A stretch of DNA of 64,000 bases from Xylophilus sp. ASV27. GTDB taxonomy: Bacteria; Pseudomonadota; Gammaproteobacteria; Burkholderiales; Burkholderiaceae_C. Positions 37,875 through 47,800 of this stretch are shown in pieces. How positions within the stretch are numbered: the stretch's first letter is position 1; each line of letters starts with the position of its first letter. The stretch is from positions 1-64,000 of the forward strand of contig NZ_JAELTO010000007.1 in NCBI RefSeq assembly GCF_016428875.1, given 5' to 3'. Below the pieces are notes generated by a model. The model searched no databases, was not told the origin of the DNA, and was given only the letters and a program-made list of their open reading frames with translations. The translations under genes were made by a program, and so were the position numbers.

Positions 37875-37970
37875 CGGGGAACACCCCGGAACCGGCTTTG
37901 CCGGGCCGCTGGTGTTGCCCCCTGCAAGGGGGTTGGCGGCCACACGAAGTGTGGCAAGCCTGGGGGTGAA
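37875..37970 (-). repeat. Family B repeat, copy B3 (short form)
   Basis: Between pyrB and pyrC'. Minus strand starts CACCCCCAGGCTTGCC 7 nt after the pyrB stop, with CCCCCTTGCAGGGGG and CCCGGCAAAGCCGG hairpins. Confidence 0.88.
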
Positions 37971-37976
37971 CCAAGT

Positions 37977-38939
37977 TCATGCTTCGTTCCCCGCCACGAT
38001 GGACATGACCGCCATGCGCACCGCGATGCCGAAGGTCACCTGCGGCAGGATCACGCTCTGCTGGCCGTCGACCACGGCGGAGTCGATCTCCACGCCGCGG
38101 TTGATCGGGCCCGGGTGCATCACGATGGCGTCGGGCTTGGCCAGGCGCAGCTTCTCGGGCGTGAGGCCGAAGCTCTTGAAGTACTCCTGCGAGGACGGCA
38201 GCAGCGCGCCGCTCATGCGTTCGTTCTGCAGGCGCAGCATGATGACCACGTCGCAGTCGCGGATGCCGTCTTCCAGCGTGTGGAACACCTTCACGCCCAT
38301 CGGCGCCATGTCGCCGGGCACCAGGGTCTTGGGGCCGACCACGCGCACCTCGGCGCAGCCGAGCGTGGTCAGGCCGTGGATGTCGGAGCGCGCCACGCGC
38401 GAGTGCAGCACGTCGCCCACGATGGCCACGGTGAGGTTGCTGAAGTCCTTCTTGTAGTGGCGGATGGTGTACATGTCGAGCAGCCCCTGCGTGGGGTGCG
38501 CATGCCGGCCGTCGCCCGCGTTGATCACGTGCACATGCGGCGCCACGTGCTGGGCGATCAGGTAGGGCGCGCCCGATTCGCTGTGCCGCACCACGAACAG
38601 GTCGGCCGCCATGGCGCTGAGGTTGGCGATGGTGTCGAGCAGCGACTCGCCCTTGGTGGCCGAGGAGCGCGCGATGTCCAGGTTGATCACGTCGGCGGAC
38701 AGCCGCTTGGCCGCGATCTCGAAGGTGGTGCGGGTGCGCGTGCTGTTCTCGAAGAACAGGTTGAACACGCTCTTGCCGCGCAGCAGCGGCACCTTCTTGA
38801 CCTCGCGGTCGCTCACGCTCACGAAATTCGCGGCGGTGTCCAGGATGTGGGTGACGATGTCCCGGGGCAGCCCTTCGATGGACAGCAGGTGGACCAGCTC
38901 GCCGTGCTGGTTGAGTTGGGGGTTGCGTTTGTAGAGCAT
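37977..38939 (-). CDS. pyrB: Aspartate carbamoyltransferase catalytic subunit
   Basis: Commits carbamoyl-phosphate to pyrimidines. 320 aa. Carbamoyl-phosphate loop [13 protein letters not shown], 80s-type loop [10 protein letters not shown], and [23 protein letters not shown]. No regulatory PyrI nearby; the Pseudomonas-type PyrC' subunit follows. Starts 13 nt after pyrR. Confidence 0.96.
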   Translation of the reverse strand: MLYKRNPQLNQHGELVHLLSIEGLPRDIVTHILDTAANFVSVSDREVKKVPLLRGKSVFNLFFENSTRTRTTFEIAAKRLSADVINLDIARSSATKGESLLDTIANLSAMAADLFVVRHSESGAPYLIAQHVAPHVHVINAGDGRHAHPTQGLLDMYTIRHYKKDFSNLTVAIVGDVLHSRVARSDIHGLTTLGCAEVRVVGPKTLVPGDMAPMGVKVFHTLEDGIRDCDVVIMLRLQNERMSGALLPSSQEYFKSFGLTPEKLRLAKPDAIVMHPGPINRGVEIDSAVVDGQQSVILPQVTFGIAVRMAVMSIVAGNEA

Positions 38940-38952
38940 GGCGTTCAGCGGA

Positions 38953-39483
38953 TCAGGCGCTTTCGACGTGGAAACTGAAGCGGCCGTCGGCGCCTTGCTC
39001 CAGCGCCAGTTGCTGGGCGGCGGGCAGGGCCACGCGCGCCGCGGCGAAGTCGGCCTGCACCGGCAGCTCGCGCCCGCCGCGGTCCACCAGCACCGCCAGC
39101 CGCACGCTGGCCGGGCGGCCGTAGTCGAACAGCTCGTTCAGCACGGCGCGGATGGTGCGGCCGGTGTAGAGCACGTCGTCCAGCAGCATCAAGTCGGCGC
39201 CGTTGACGTCGAAGGGCAGCGCGGTCTGCGCGCCGGCGGCCAGGCCGCGCCGGGCGAAGTCGTCGCGGTGCATGACCGAGGAGATGGTGCCCGGCGCGTC
39301 GGCCAGGCCCAGGTCCCGCTGCAGCCGCGCGGCCAGCCAGACACCGCCCGAGGCGATACCGACCAGGCGCGTCTGCGGCGTGAGCATCTGCCGCACGCCG
39401 CGCAGCAGTTCGCGGTACAGGGCCTCGGCGTCGAGCACGAGGCTCCTGGCGGCGGGGAAGGAGGAGGCGTCAGGAATCGTCAT
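38953..39483 (-). CDS. pyrR: PyrR bifunctional pyr regulator / uracil phosphoribosyltransferase-like
   Basis: 176 aa, type I phosphoribosyltransferase. PRPP loop [16 protein letters not shown], and [10 protein letters not shown] as in PyrR. In Gram-positives PyrR binds pyr mRNA; in proteobacteria the role of this short form is less clear. ATG at 39481-39483; a longer frame to 39537 reads into the family B repeat. Between ruvX and pyrB. Confidence 0.9.
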   Translation of the reverse strand: MTIPDASSFPAARSLVLDAEALYRELLRGVRQMLTPQTRLVGIASGGVWLAARLQRDLGLADAPGTISSVMHRDDFARRGLAAGAQTALPFDVNGADLMLLDDVLYTGRTIRAVLNELFDYGRPASVRLAVLVDRGGRELPVQADFAAARVALPAAQQLALEQGADGRFSFHVESA

Positions 39484-39497
39484 AGGGGTTCTCCATT

Positions 39498-39588
39498 GCG
39501 CCGCGGAGCCGGCTCTGCCGGGCCGCTGGATGTGCACCCTTCGCGCGGCAGAAGGGGGGTGGCGCAGCGCGCAGCCTGGGGGGATGTC
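39498..39588 (-). repeat. Family B repeat, copy B4 (short, degenerate)
   Basis: Between ruvX and pyrR. Minus strand continues directly from the ruvX stop: GACATCCCCCCAGGCTGC, then the CCGGCAGAGCCGG hairpin. The central CCCCC stem is altered. Confidence 0.82.
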
Positions 39589-39999
39589 TCATTCGAGGCT
39601 TCTCAGGAACTGTTCGAGGATGATGCAGGCGGAGGCGGCATCGGCATCCTGCGCGCCGGCGGAACGGGCTTCCGTGGTGCTGTAGCGCTCATCCACCTCG
39701 TAGACCGGCAGGCCGAAGCGGCCACGCAGCTGCCGCGCGAAGCGGCGCGCGCGCCGGGTGTTCTCGTGCTCGGCGCCGTCCGGGTGGAACGGCACGCCGA
39801 CCACCAGCGCATCGGGCTGCCACTCGCTGATCCAGGCCTGCAGCGGCGCGAAGCGGGCGTCGCCCTCGGCCCGCACCGTGCCCTGCGGCGTGGCGGTGCG
39901 CAGCAGGCGGTTGCCGGTGGCCACGCCGGTGCGCTTCTGGCCATAGTCCAGTCCGAGGAAGCTCTGCAGGTGCAGGGGAACGGGAAGGGCGTCAGTCAC
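39589..39999 (-). CDS. ruvX: Holliday junction resolvase-like / pre-16S rRNA nuclease RuvX (YqgF)
   Basis: 136 aa, RNase H-like. LGLDYGQKRTGVATG (catalytic Asp), VVGVPFHPDG, VDERYSTTEA. GTG start at 39997-39999 gives the family's typical length. Lies between yqgE and pyrR, as in Pseudomonas. Confidence 0.93.
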   Translation of the reverse strand: MTDALPVPLHLQSFLGLDYGQKRTGVATGNRLLRTATPQGTVRAEGDARFAPLQAWISEWQPDALVVGVPFHPDGAEHENTRRARRFARQLRGRFGLPVYEVDERYSTTEARSAGAQDADAASACIILEQFLRSLE

Positions 40000-40021
40000 A
40001 GAGGATGCCGTACCGGCGGAT

Positions 40022-40621
40022 TCACGCGCGCCCCGCGCTGGGCGAGATCATCCAGCTCTGCAGCCCGAGCAGCGCCAGCGCGCGGTCGTAGCGCTCCTGC
40101 ACCGGCGCGTCGAAGATCACGCCCAGGTCGGCGCCCACGGTGAGCCAGCTGTTCTCGGCGATCTCGCTCTCGAGCTGGCCCTCGCCCCAGGAGGAATAGC
40201 CCAGGGTGACCAGCACGCGGCGCGGGCCGGCGCCGGTGGCGAGGGCCTCCAGCACGTCCTTGGAGGTGGTCATCTCCAGGCCGCCGGGGATGGCCATGGT
40301 GGAGGCGTAGGCCGATGCGTCGGAGGCCTCGCTGCCCGGGAACATGGGCTCGTGCAGCACGAAGCCGCGCTCGGTCTGCACCGGGCCGCCCTGGAACACC
40401 GGCGCGTCGGAGAGGTCCTCGCGCCGCAGCGACAGGTCGACCTTGTCGAACAGCCGGCGCAGGTTGATGTCGCTGGGCTTGTTGATCATCAGCCCCAGCG
40501 CGCCGCGGGCGCTGTGCTCGCACAGGTAGATGACGCTGCGCGAGAAGGACTCGTCCTCCATCCCGGGCATGGCAATCAGGAAGTGATGTGTCAGGTTGAT
40601 GGGATCGGAATCAGCGGCCAT
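40022..40621 (-). CDS. yqgE: YqgE/AlgH family protein
   Basis: 199 aa, DUF179. LTHHFLIAMPGMEDESFSRS at the N-terminus, GALGLMINKPSD, and VFQGGPVQTERGFVLH are diagnostic. Named AlgH in Pseudomonas for an effect on alginate; molecular role unknown. First gene of the yqgE-ruvX-pyrR-pyrB-pyrC' run. Gap of 22 nt to ruvX. Confidence 0.94.
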   Translation of the reverse strand: MAADSDPINLTHHFLIAMPGMEDESFSRSVIYLCEHSARGALGLMINKPSDINLRRLFDKVDLSLRREDLSDAPVFQGGPVQTERGFVLHEPMFPGSEASDASAYASTMAIPGGLEMTTSKDVLEALATGAGPRRVLVTLGYSSWGEGQLESEIAENSWLTVGADLGVIFDAPVQERYDRALALLGLQSWMISPSAGRA

Positions 40622-40732
40622 GGGGTCTGATTTTAGGGCGATCCCCGGCGCCGGCGCTTCCGGCCGCGGCGCGTGCGCCACGCGCCTGTTTTGCTGCTCC
40701 AATGTGGGGACAGCCCCTCCGAGCCGCCAACC

Positions 40733-42244
40733 ATGCCCCACACCGCCCCCCCGAGATTCGACACCGGCCTGATGTGGTTCCGGCGCGACCTGCGCACCGA
40801 CGACAACGCCGCGCTCTACCACGCGCTGCGCAACTGCCGCCGGGTGTACTGCGTGTTCGTCTTCGACACCGCCATCCTGGAGCCGCTGCCGCGCGCCGAC
40901 CGGCGGGTGGAGTTCATCCAGGCCTCGCTGGTGGAACTCGACCAGGACCTGCGCCGCCTCGCAGACGATCCGGCCGCCGGCCTGATCGTGCGCCATGCCG
41001 ACGCGCGGCAGGACGTCGCGCTGCTGGCCCGCTCGCTCGGCGTGCAGGCGGTGTTCGCCAACCACGACGACGAGCCGGCGGCGCGCGAGCGCGACGCCCA
41101 GGTGCTGGGCGCGCTGGCCAATGCCGGCATCGTGCTGCGCCTGCACAAGGACCACTGCATCTTCGAGCGCGACGAGCTGCTGACCCAGTCCGGCACGCCC
41201 TTCAACGTGTTCACGCCCTACAAGAACGCCTGGCTGAAGAAGCTCGACGACTTCTACCTCCGGCCCTATCCGGTCGCCCGCTATGCGCAGGCGCTGGCCG
41301 CGCGGCCCGAGGCGCACCGCCAGCCGGTGCCCTCGCTCACGGCCATCGGCTTTGAGGCCACCAACCTGTCGCAGTTGCCGATCCCGACCGGCGCGCGCGG
41401 CGCCGAGGCGCTGTTCGACGACTTCTTCTCGCGCATCGACGACTACCACCGCACCCGCGATTTTCCCGGCACCAAGGGGCCGAGCTACCTGGGCGTGCAC
41501 CTGCGCTTCGGCACCGTGTCGGTCCGGCGCCTGGCCACCACCGCGCACAGGCTCATGCTCGGCGGCAGCCCGGGCGCGGCCACCTGGCTTGGCGAGCTGA
41601 TCTGGCGCGACTTCTTCTTCCAGATCCTGCACCACCACCCGCACGTGGTGGGACACGCCTTCCGCCCCGAATACGACGCCATCAAATGGGAGCACGGCAA
41701 GCACGCCGACGCCCTTTTCACCGCCTGGTGCGAGGGCCGCACCGGCTACCCGCTGGTGGACGCGGCCATGCTGCAGCTGCTGCGCAGCGGCTACATGCAC
41801 AACCGCCTGCGCATGGTGGCCGCGAGCTTCCTGGTGAAGGACCTGGGCATCGACTGGCGGCGCGGCGAGGCCCACTTCGCGCTGCACCTCAACGACTTCG
41901 AGCTGTCGTCCAACAACGGCAACTGGCAGTGGGCCGCCTCCACCGGCTGCGACGCACAGCCCTGGTTCCGCATCTTCAACCCGGTGACCCAGAGCCAGAA
42001 GTTCGATGCCGAGGGCCGCTTCATACGCCGCTACCTGCCGCAACTGGCCGGGCTGCCCAATGACCTGATCCACACGCCCTGGCGCGCCCAGCCGGTGGAC
42101 CTGGCCGCCGCCGGACTGGAGCTGGGGCGCGACTATCCGCTGCCCATCGTCGAGCACGCTCTGGCGCGCGAGAAGACGCTGGAGCGTTACGGGGCGGTGA
42201 AGAAACAGACGGAAATCCAGCAAAACCATAGCAAGAAGCCTTAG
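40733..42244 (+). CDS. phrB: Deoxyribodipyrimidine photolyase (class I)
   Basis: Light-driven repair of cyclobutane pyrimidine dimers. 503 aa. N-terminal antenna domain (LMWFRRDLRTDDNAAL), C-terminal FAD domain with TWLGELIWRDFFFQIL, MHNRLRMVAASFLVKDL and the WQWAASTGCDAQPWFRIFNP signature. ATG at 40733. Divergent from yqgE; a degenerate family A repeat follows. Confidence 0.95.
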   Translation: MPHTAPPRFDTGLMWFRRDLRTDDNAALYHALRNCRRVYCVFVFDTAILEPLPRADRRVEFIQASLVELDQDLRRLADDPAAGLIVRHADARQDVALLARSLGVQAVFANHDDEPAARERDAQVLGALANAGIVLRLHKDHCIFERDELLTQSGTPFNVFTPYKNAWLKKLDDFYLRPYPVARYAQALAARPEAHRQPVPSLTAIGFEATNLSQLPIPTGARGAEALFDDFFSRIDDYHRTRDFPGTKGPSYLGVHLRFGTVSVRRLATTAHRLMLGGSPGAATWLGELIWRDFFFQILHHHPHVVGHAFRPEYDAIKWEHGKHADALFTAWCEGRTGYPLVDAAMLQLLRSGYMHNRLRMVAASFLVKDLGIDWRRGEAHFALHLNDFELSSNNGNWQWAASTGCDAQPWFRIFNPVTQSQKFDAEGRFIRRYLPQLAGLPNDLIHTPWRAQPVDLAAAGLELGRDYPLPIVEHALAREKTLERYGAVKKQTEIQQNHSKKP

Positions 42245-42254
42245 ATCCATCTTG

Positions 42255-42320
42255 ATTTCAAGCACAAATGACCTTTAATCCAAGGTGAAATCTCGGCTTC
42301 ACGCTATATTTTTTGAAGCG
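42255..42320 (-). repeat. Family A-like repeat, degenerate copy A6
   Basis: Minus strand: CGCTTCAAAAAATATAGCG, then AAGCCGAGATTTCACCTTGG and a TCATTTGTG end, 10 nt after the phrB stop. The layout fits family A but the inner stem has decayed. The rest of the 239-nt gap to the next gene shows nothing else. Confidence 0.5.
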
Positions 42321-42483
42321 ATCCGTCGTATCCTGATGGCCGCGCGAGCAAAAGCCCCCGCGCGGCCCTGCCTCATCGCCCGGCAGGCGGCGGCGCGCTG
42401 GCAGAATGCGCCCGCCCCGCGACACGCGCAGCGCGCCCGCACGGGAGGCGCCCGCCACGCGGCCGATCCCACGCTGCCGCTCC

Positions 42484-44148
42484 ATGCCCCTGCCTGCCGA
42501 CCACCGCTCATCGCTCCTGCCGTCCCGCACCTGGCTCGCGCCGGCGCTGGCCGTGGCGCTCACGCTGCTGCTGATCGCGCTGGGCCACGAAGGCCGCCGC
42601 GTCATCCAACTGGCGGCCCTGGCCGCGCCCGGACTGGCCTGGCTGTTCTGGCCGGTGCGGCGCAAGGGGGTGCATCGCCTGCGCGCGGGCCTGGTCTGGT
42701 GCTGGGCCATGGCCTTCGCCGTGGACGGACTGGCGCGCGCCTATCTGCTGGACGTCTACCAGGCCGCGCCCGACAGCTCCATGGTGCTGGGCGCCGCCGC
42801 CAACACCAACGCCCGCGAAAGCGCCGAATACCTGGGCATGTACTGGCGGCCCCTGCTGCTCCAGTGCGCCCTGCTGCTCGGCGCGGGCGTGCTACTGGCC
42901 TTCTGCGTCGCCCGCGGCCGCCGTAGCCCGCCCGGGGCGGCCGCGGCCCCGCGCCGGCCGCGCTGGCTGCGCGCCACCTGCGTGCTCGGCTGCACCGCGC
43001 TGGCGCTGCTCAGCGCCGCCGGCTATGCCAGCAAGCCCTGGCGCCGCCTGCACCCGGTCGCCTACTGGATCGACTGGGACGCCAAGGTCGACATGGTGCG
43101 CGCCGAATGGGCCGCGCAGCAGCAGGCCCGCGAGCGCACCCTGCAGCAGGCGCGCGAGGCCGCGCCCGGCGTGGAGCTGGCCGGCCCCGCCACCGTGGTG
43201 CTGGTCATCTCCGACAGCGTCAACCGCGACAACATGGCGCTCTACGGCTACGGGCGCCCGACCACGCCGATGCTGCTGGAGCAGCAGCGGCAACTGGAAG
43301 ACCGGCTGCTGGTGCTGCGCCACGCCTGGTCGCGCGACGCCACCACCCTGCCGGCGCTGCGCAACCTGTTCCGCTTCGGCCAGCCCGACAGCGCGCAGCC
43401 GCAGCATGCCCTGGCACTGGCACGGGCCGCGGGCTACAAGGTCTGGTGGATCACCAACCACGACGACGTCGGCATCGAGCAGATGCACGCGCGCCTGGCC
43501 GACGTGGCGCAGTTCAGCAACCGCACGCCCGGCCGCTCCAGCGCCTCGCTCGACAGCGCGGTGCTGGACGACGTGCGGGTGGCGCTGGCCGACGCCGCCC
43601 CGCGCAAGCTGGTCGTGGTGCACCTGATGGGCGCCCATCCGCACTACAACATGCGCTTTCCGGCCAACGCCAACCCGTTCGACGATGCCGTGGACGCGGT
43701 GGAGAGCGGCATGCAGCAGCAAGGCCGGCCGGCCTGGCTGCGGCAGATGCGCCACGACTACGACGCCGCCCTGCTCTACCACGACGCCGTGGTGGCAAGT
43801 ACCCTGCAGATGACGCGCAGCCCGGCCTCGGGTGAGGGCTACCGCGCCTGGATGTACCTGTCCGACCACGGCCAGGAAGTCGCCCACGGCACCGGCCGCG
43901 CCGGCCACAGCCCGCAGACCGCCTCGGGCTACCGCATCCCCGCCCTGCTGTGGCGCAACACGCCGCCACAGCCCTGGACGCCCGACCTGGCGCAGCGCCC
44001 CTTCCGCGCCGACTGGGCGGCCTGGACCCTCGCCGACCTGCTGCACGTGCGCTGGAGCGGCGACCAGCCGCAGCACAACGTGCTGAGCCCCAGCTACCAA
44101 TGGCAGGCGCCGGAGATCCCGGCGAAGGTCGAGTCGTTCCTTCAGTAG
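42484..44148 (+). CDS. Sulfatase-fold membrane enzyme, EptA-like phosphoethanolamine transferase
   Basis: 554 aa. About four to five N-terminal transmembrane helices, then a periplasmic alkaline-phosphatase/sulfatase domain. VISDSVNRDNMALYGYGRPT aligns with the EptA/CptA metal motif (Glu to Asp), SRDATTLPALRNLF with the nucleophile Thr block, and LSDHGQEVAHGTG, GRAGHSP with the remaining metal ligands. These proteins transfer phosphoethanolamine to lipid A or core sugars. The assignment to a lipid-modifying transferase rather than another sulfatase-like enzyme is inference. Convergent with the kinase gene, overlapping it by 7 nt. Confidence 0.82.
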   Translation: MPLPADHRSSLLPSRTWLAPALAVALTLLLIALGHEGRRVIQLAALAAPGLAWLFWPVRRKGVHRLRAGLVWCWAMAFAVDGLARAYLLDVYQAAPDSSMVLGAAANTNARESAEYLGMYWRPLLLQCALLLGAGVLLAFCVARGRRSPPGAAAAPRRPRWLRATCVLGCTALALLSAAGYASKPWRRLHPVAYWIDWDAKVDMVRAEWAAQQQARERTLQQAREAAPGVELAGPATVVLVISDSVNRDNMALYGYGRPTTPMLLEQQRQLEDRLLVLRHAWSRDATTLPALRNLFRFGQPDSAQPQHALALARAAGYKVWWITNHDDVGIEQMHARLADVAQFSNRTPGRSSASLDSAVLDDVRVALADAAPRKLVVVHLMGAHPHYNMRFPANANPFDDAVDAVESGMQQQGRPAWLRQMRHDYDAALLYHDAVVASTLQMTRSPASGEGYRAWMYLSDHGQEVAHGTGRAGHSPQTASGYRIPALLWRNTPPQPWTPDLAQRPFRADWAAWTLADLLHVRWSGDQPQHNVLSPSYQWQAPEIPAKVESFLQ

Positions 44149-44636
44149 CGGATGACTTCGAAGCCCTCCTCCGGTGCAGGCGGGACGAAGTGGCTGCTGA
44201 TCTGGTCGAACTGCGCATCCGTCGTCTGGAAGGGATGCTCGCCCGCTGCGTTCCGGGCGCGCAGGCGTGCCTTGCACACCGCATCCGGCAGGTCCAGGAA
44301 GTGCAGCCGGTGGGCAACGCCGGCAGCTTCGAACCGCGCACGCGCCCAGGCCCTGCTGGCCACCGTGTTCGAGGGAAAGTCGAGCACCACCGACACGCCG
44401 GCCCTGAGCAGCGCCTCCACGTGGCCGGCCATGGCCTGCCGCAGGCGCCCCGCGCAGCGCACGTAGTCGGGCAACGCCTGGATCTCGCCGGGATAGAGGC
44501 AAGCCAGCCAATGGTCCTCGCTGATGAGCACAGTGGCCGGCTGCGCGGCAAGGCGCTGCGCCAACGTCGACTTGCCGGAACCGATCTTGCCGCAGACCAG
44601 GTGCAGCGTGGGCGAGAGGGCTTCTGTCATGGTCAT
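44142..44636 (-). CDS. P-loop ATPase / small-molecule kinase-like protein
   Basis: 164 aa. Walker A LVCGKIGSGKSTLAQRL and SVVLDFPSNT, LRARNAAGEHPFQTTD: the pattern of small AAA-type/zeta-toxin-related or chloramphenicol-phosphotransferase-like kinases that are common as stand-alone genes. Substrate unknown. It follows the terminator of the chp locus, overlaps the preceding convergent gene at its end, and starts at an ATG at 44634-44636. Confidence 0.78.
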   Translation of the reverse strand: MTMTEALSPTLHLVCGKIGSGKSTLAQRLAAQPATVLISEDHWLACLYPGEIQALPDYVRCAGRLRQAMAGHVEALLRAGVSVVLDFPSNTVASRAWARARFEAAGVAHRLHFLDLPDAVCKARLRARNAAGEHPFQTTDAQFDQISSHFVPPAPEEGFEVIRY

Positions 44637-44670
44637 GAAAACTCCTGAGTGGAAAAGAACCCCAGGAGGC

Positions 44671-44696
44671 GGAAAAAACCCGCCTCGAGGGCGGGT
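44671..44696 (-). terminator. Rho-independent terminator after chpA
   Basis: Minus strand: ACCCGCC-ctcga-GGCGGGTTTTTTCC. Strong stem and T-run, about 105 nt after the chpA stop, ending the pilGHIJ-chpA transcript just before the kinase gene. Confidence 0.88.
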
Positions 44697-44800
44697 GGCG
44701 ATGGCGGTACAGGCCGAGCGCTAACCCACCATCCTCCGGATGGTGCGAATCGCCGGCGCAATATGCAGGCAAGCCATGGGGCACGACCTACCGTGAGGCA

Positions 44801-47800
44801 TTACGCAGTCCCCTCCAGCGCCGGCACGGCGGAACCCGCCAGCGCGTAGCGCCGCACCAGGCCCAGCAGTTCCTCTTCCGGATAGGGTTTGCCCAGGTAG
44901 TGGCTGGCGCCCAGCGACAGCGCGTGCTCGCGGTGCTTGGCGGCGATGCGCGAGGTGATCATGACCACCGGCAGGTCGTGCAGCGCGGCATCGGCGCGGA
45001 TGTTGCGCACCAGGTCGAAGCCGTCCATGCGCGGCATTTCGATGTCGGACAGCACCAGCGCCGGCCGCTCCTCCTGCAGCCGCTCCAGCGCCTGCAGGCC
45101 ATCGGCAGCCAGCGCCACGCGGTAGCCTTCGCGGCGCAGCAGGCGCTGCGTGACGCGGCGCACGGTGATGGAGTCGTCCACCACCAGCACCAGCGGCACG
45201 CCGGGGTCGGCATCGGCCAGCGGCGAAGCGGGGTCCACGCCGCCCGCGGCCTCGGCGCCGGCGGCATCCGGGTGTGCGTGCGCCGCCAGCTGGGCGCGGA
45301 TGCGCTCGCCGTGCACATTGGCCAGGGCAACCGGGTTGTAGATCAGGACCACGGCGCCCGAGGGCAGCACCGACATGCCGGAGAGGCCGGGCAGGCGCGC
45401 GAGCTGCGGCCCCAGGTTCTTCACCACCACTTCCTGGTGGCCCAGCACTTCGTCCACGTGCAGCGCGATGCGCTGCTGGGCGCTGCGGAAGATCACCACC
45501 GGTCGGGTGCGCGTGGGCGGCTCCTGGCTGCGCAGGCAAGCCTGCAGCAGCGCGCCGCTCCAGAAGAAGGGCAGCTCGTCCGCGCCGTGCCGGAAGCTGG
45601 CGCTGGCGTAGGCCTGCTCGATCTCCTGGGCGGTGGCGCGGCGCACGATCTCGACCACGGTGGCCGGCACGGCGAAGGCGAGCGCGCCGGCGCGCAGCAT
45701 CACCACCTGGGTGACGGCGGTGGTGAGCGGCAGGATCAGCCGGAAGCTCGTGCCCTGGCCCGGCTGCGAGAGGGTCTCGATGCGGCCGCCGGCGGCCTGC
45801 ACCTCGGAGCGCACCACGTCCATGCCGATGCCGCGGCCGGCCAGTTCGGTCACCTCGGTGGCGGTGGTGACGCCGGGCGCGAAGATCAGGTTGGCGGCTG
45901 CCGCGTCGTCAAGAGTGTCCGCCGCGCCGATCAGGCCCAGCGCGCGCGCCTTGTCGCGGATGCGCGCGTGGTCCAGGCCAGCGCCGTCGTCGCGGAACTC
46001 CAGCGCCACGTCGTTGCCGTCCTGCCGCAGCCCGATGGCGATGGTGCCGGTGGCCGGCTTGCCTGCGGCGGCGCGGGTCTGGGCGTCCTCGATGCCATGC
46101 ACCACCGCATTGCGCAGCAGATGCTCGAAGGCCGGCGCCAGGCGCTCGAGCACGCCGCGGTCCATCTCGACGGCGCCGCCGGTGATGGTCAGCGTGATCG
46201 GCTTGCCGGTTTCCTTGGCGGCCTGCCGCGCCACGGCGTAGAGGCGCTCGGCGATGCCCTCGAACTCCACCATGCGGGTGCGCAGCAGGTCGCGCTGCAG
46301 CTCGCGCGCCTGGCGGCCCTGGGCCGCCAGCTCGTCTTCGGTGCCCTGCATGGCGCGCTGCAGGTTGCGCTGGACGGTGGCCACGTCGTCCACCGACTCG
46401 GCCATCATGCGGGTGAGTTCCTGCACGCGGGTGAAGCGGTCGAATTCCAGCGGATCGAAGCCGGTGGCGCTGTCCTTGGCCTGCGCCAGGCGCGACTGCA
46501 TCTGCGACTCGGCCTGCACCTCGATGTCGCGCAACTGGCGGCGCAGGCGGTCCAGGTTGCCGGTGAGCTCGCCGAGCGAGCCCTGCATCTGGCCCAGGCG
46601 CGCTTCCAGGCGCGAGCGGCTGATCATGACCTCGCCGGCCTGGTTCACGAGCCGGTCGAGCAGCTGCGAGCGCACCCGCACCGACGGGCCCGCGTTGCCA
46701 CGCGCAGCCGCCGCCAGCGGCGTGCGCTGGGGCGTGACGACGCCCCGTGGCGCGGCGGCAGCGCCTTCGAGGAGCGGCGCGGGCGCGGCCTCCGGGGCGG
46801 CAGCCACGGGCGTTTCGGCGGGAGCGGGCGCGTCGGCCGCGGCCCGCAGCCTGTCGAACTCGCCGCGCAGCGCGTCGGCGTGCACGAACAGGGGCTCGAT
46901 CTGCTGCGGCTGCAAGGTGTCGCTGCCCAGCTCGTCGATGGCGGTTTCGAAACGGTGGGCCAGTTCGCCCAGGCGCATGGCGCCGGCCAGCCGCGCGCTG
47001 CCCTTGAGCGTATGCAGCGCGCGCAGCACTTCCGCGCGCGCGGTGTGGTTGTCCGGATGGGCCGCCCACTGGCGCAGGGCGCCGCCCAACTGGGGCAGCA
47101 GTTCCTGGGCTTCTTCCTCGAAGATCGGGAACAGGTCCTGGTCGACCGCATCCACCACGTCGAAGTCGTCGCCCAGCGCGGCGCCGGCACCCACGGCGCG
47201 GGCAATGGCGTCATCGACGCGGCGCTCGGCGGCGTTCCGGGGCTCGGCGCACGGCGCGGGCTCCTGCGCTGCCCCGCTCTGCGCCGGCTCGGGCTCGCGC
47301 GGGAACACGTCGGAGAAATCATCGAGCGGCGCGGCCGCGGGTTGCGCCTCCGGCTCCCCGGATGGCTCGGGGGCTTCGTCCTCCGACGCGCGCAGGAAGC
47401 TCGCCGCCGAGGGCACGGCGGACGTGTCGTCGCTGTCGATGATGGCCTGCAGCGCGCGCAGCAGGCGCGGCGTGGGCTCCTTCAGGAAGCCGGCGGCGAA
47501 CTGGTGCAGCAGGTAACGGATGTCTTCCGCCGTGTCGACGAAAACGCCCGCCTGGTGGACCGTACCGCCGCCATGCACCTGCACATGCTGCAGCGCCTGC
47601 TCGAGCAGGCGCGCCATGCCGGACAGGGTCCTGAAGCCCACCGTGGCGGAACTGCCGGCAAGCGAATGCGCGAGCCCGATCGGCACGTCGGACAGCCGCC
47701 GGTGCAGCTCCATGGACCACTCGGTCAGCTCGGTCACCAGGCGGCGCGACCATTCGTCGGCTTCGTTGAGGTAGACGTTGTAGAGCGGGATCGGGATCCG

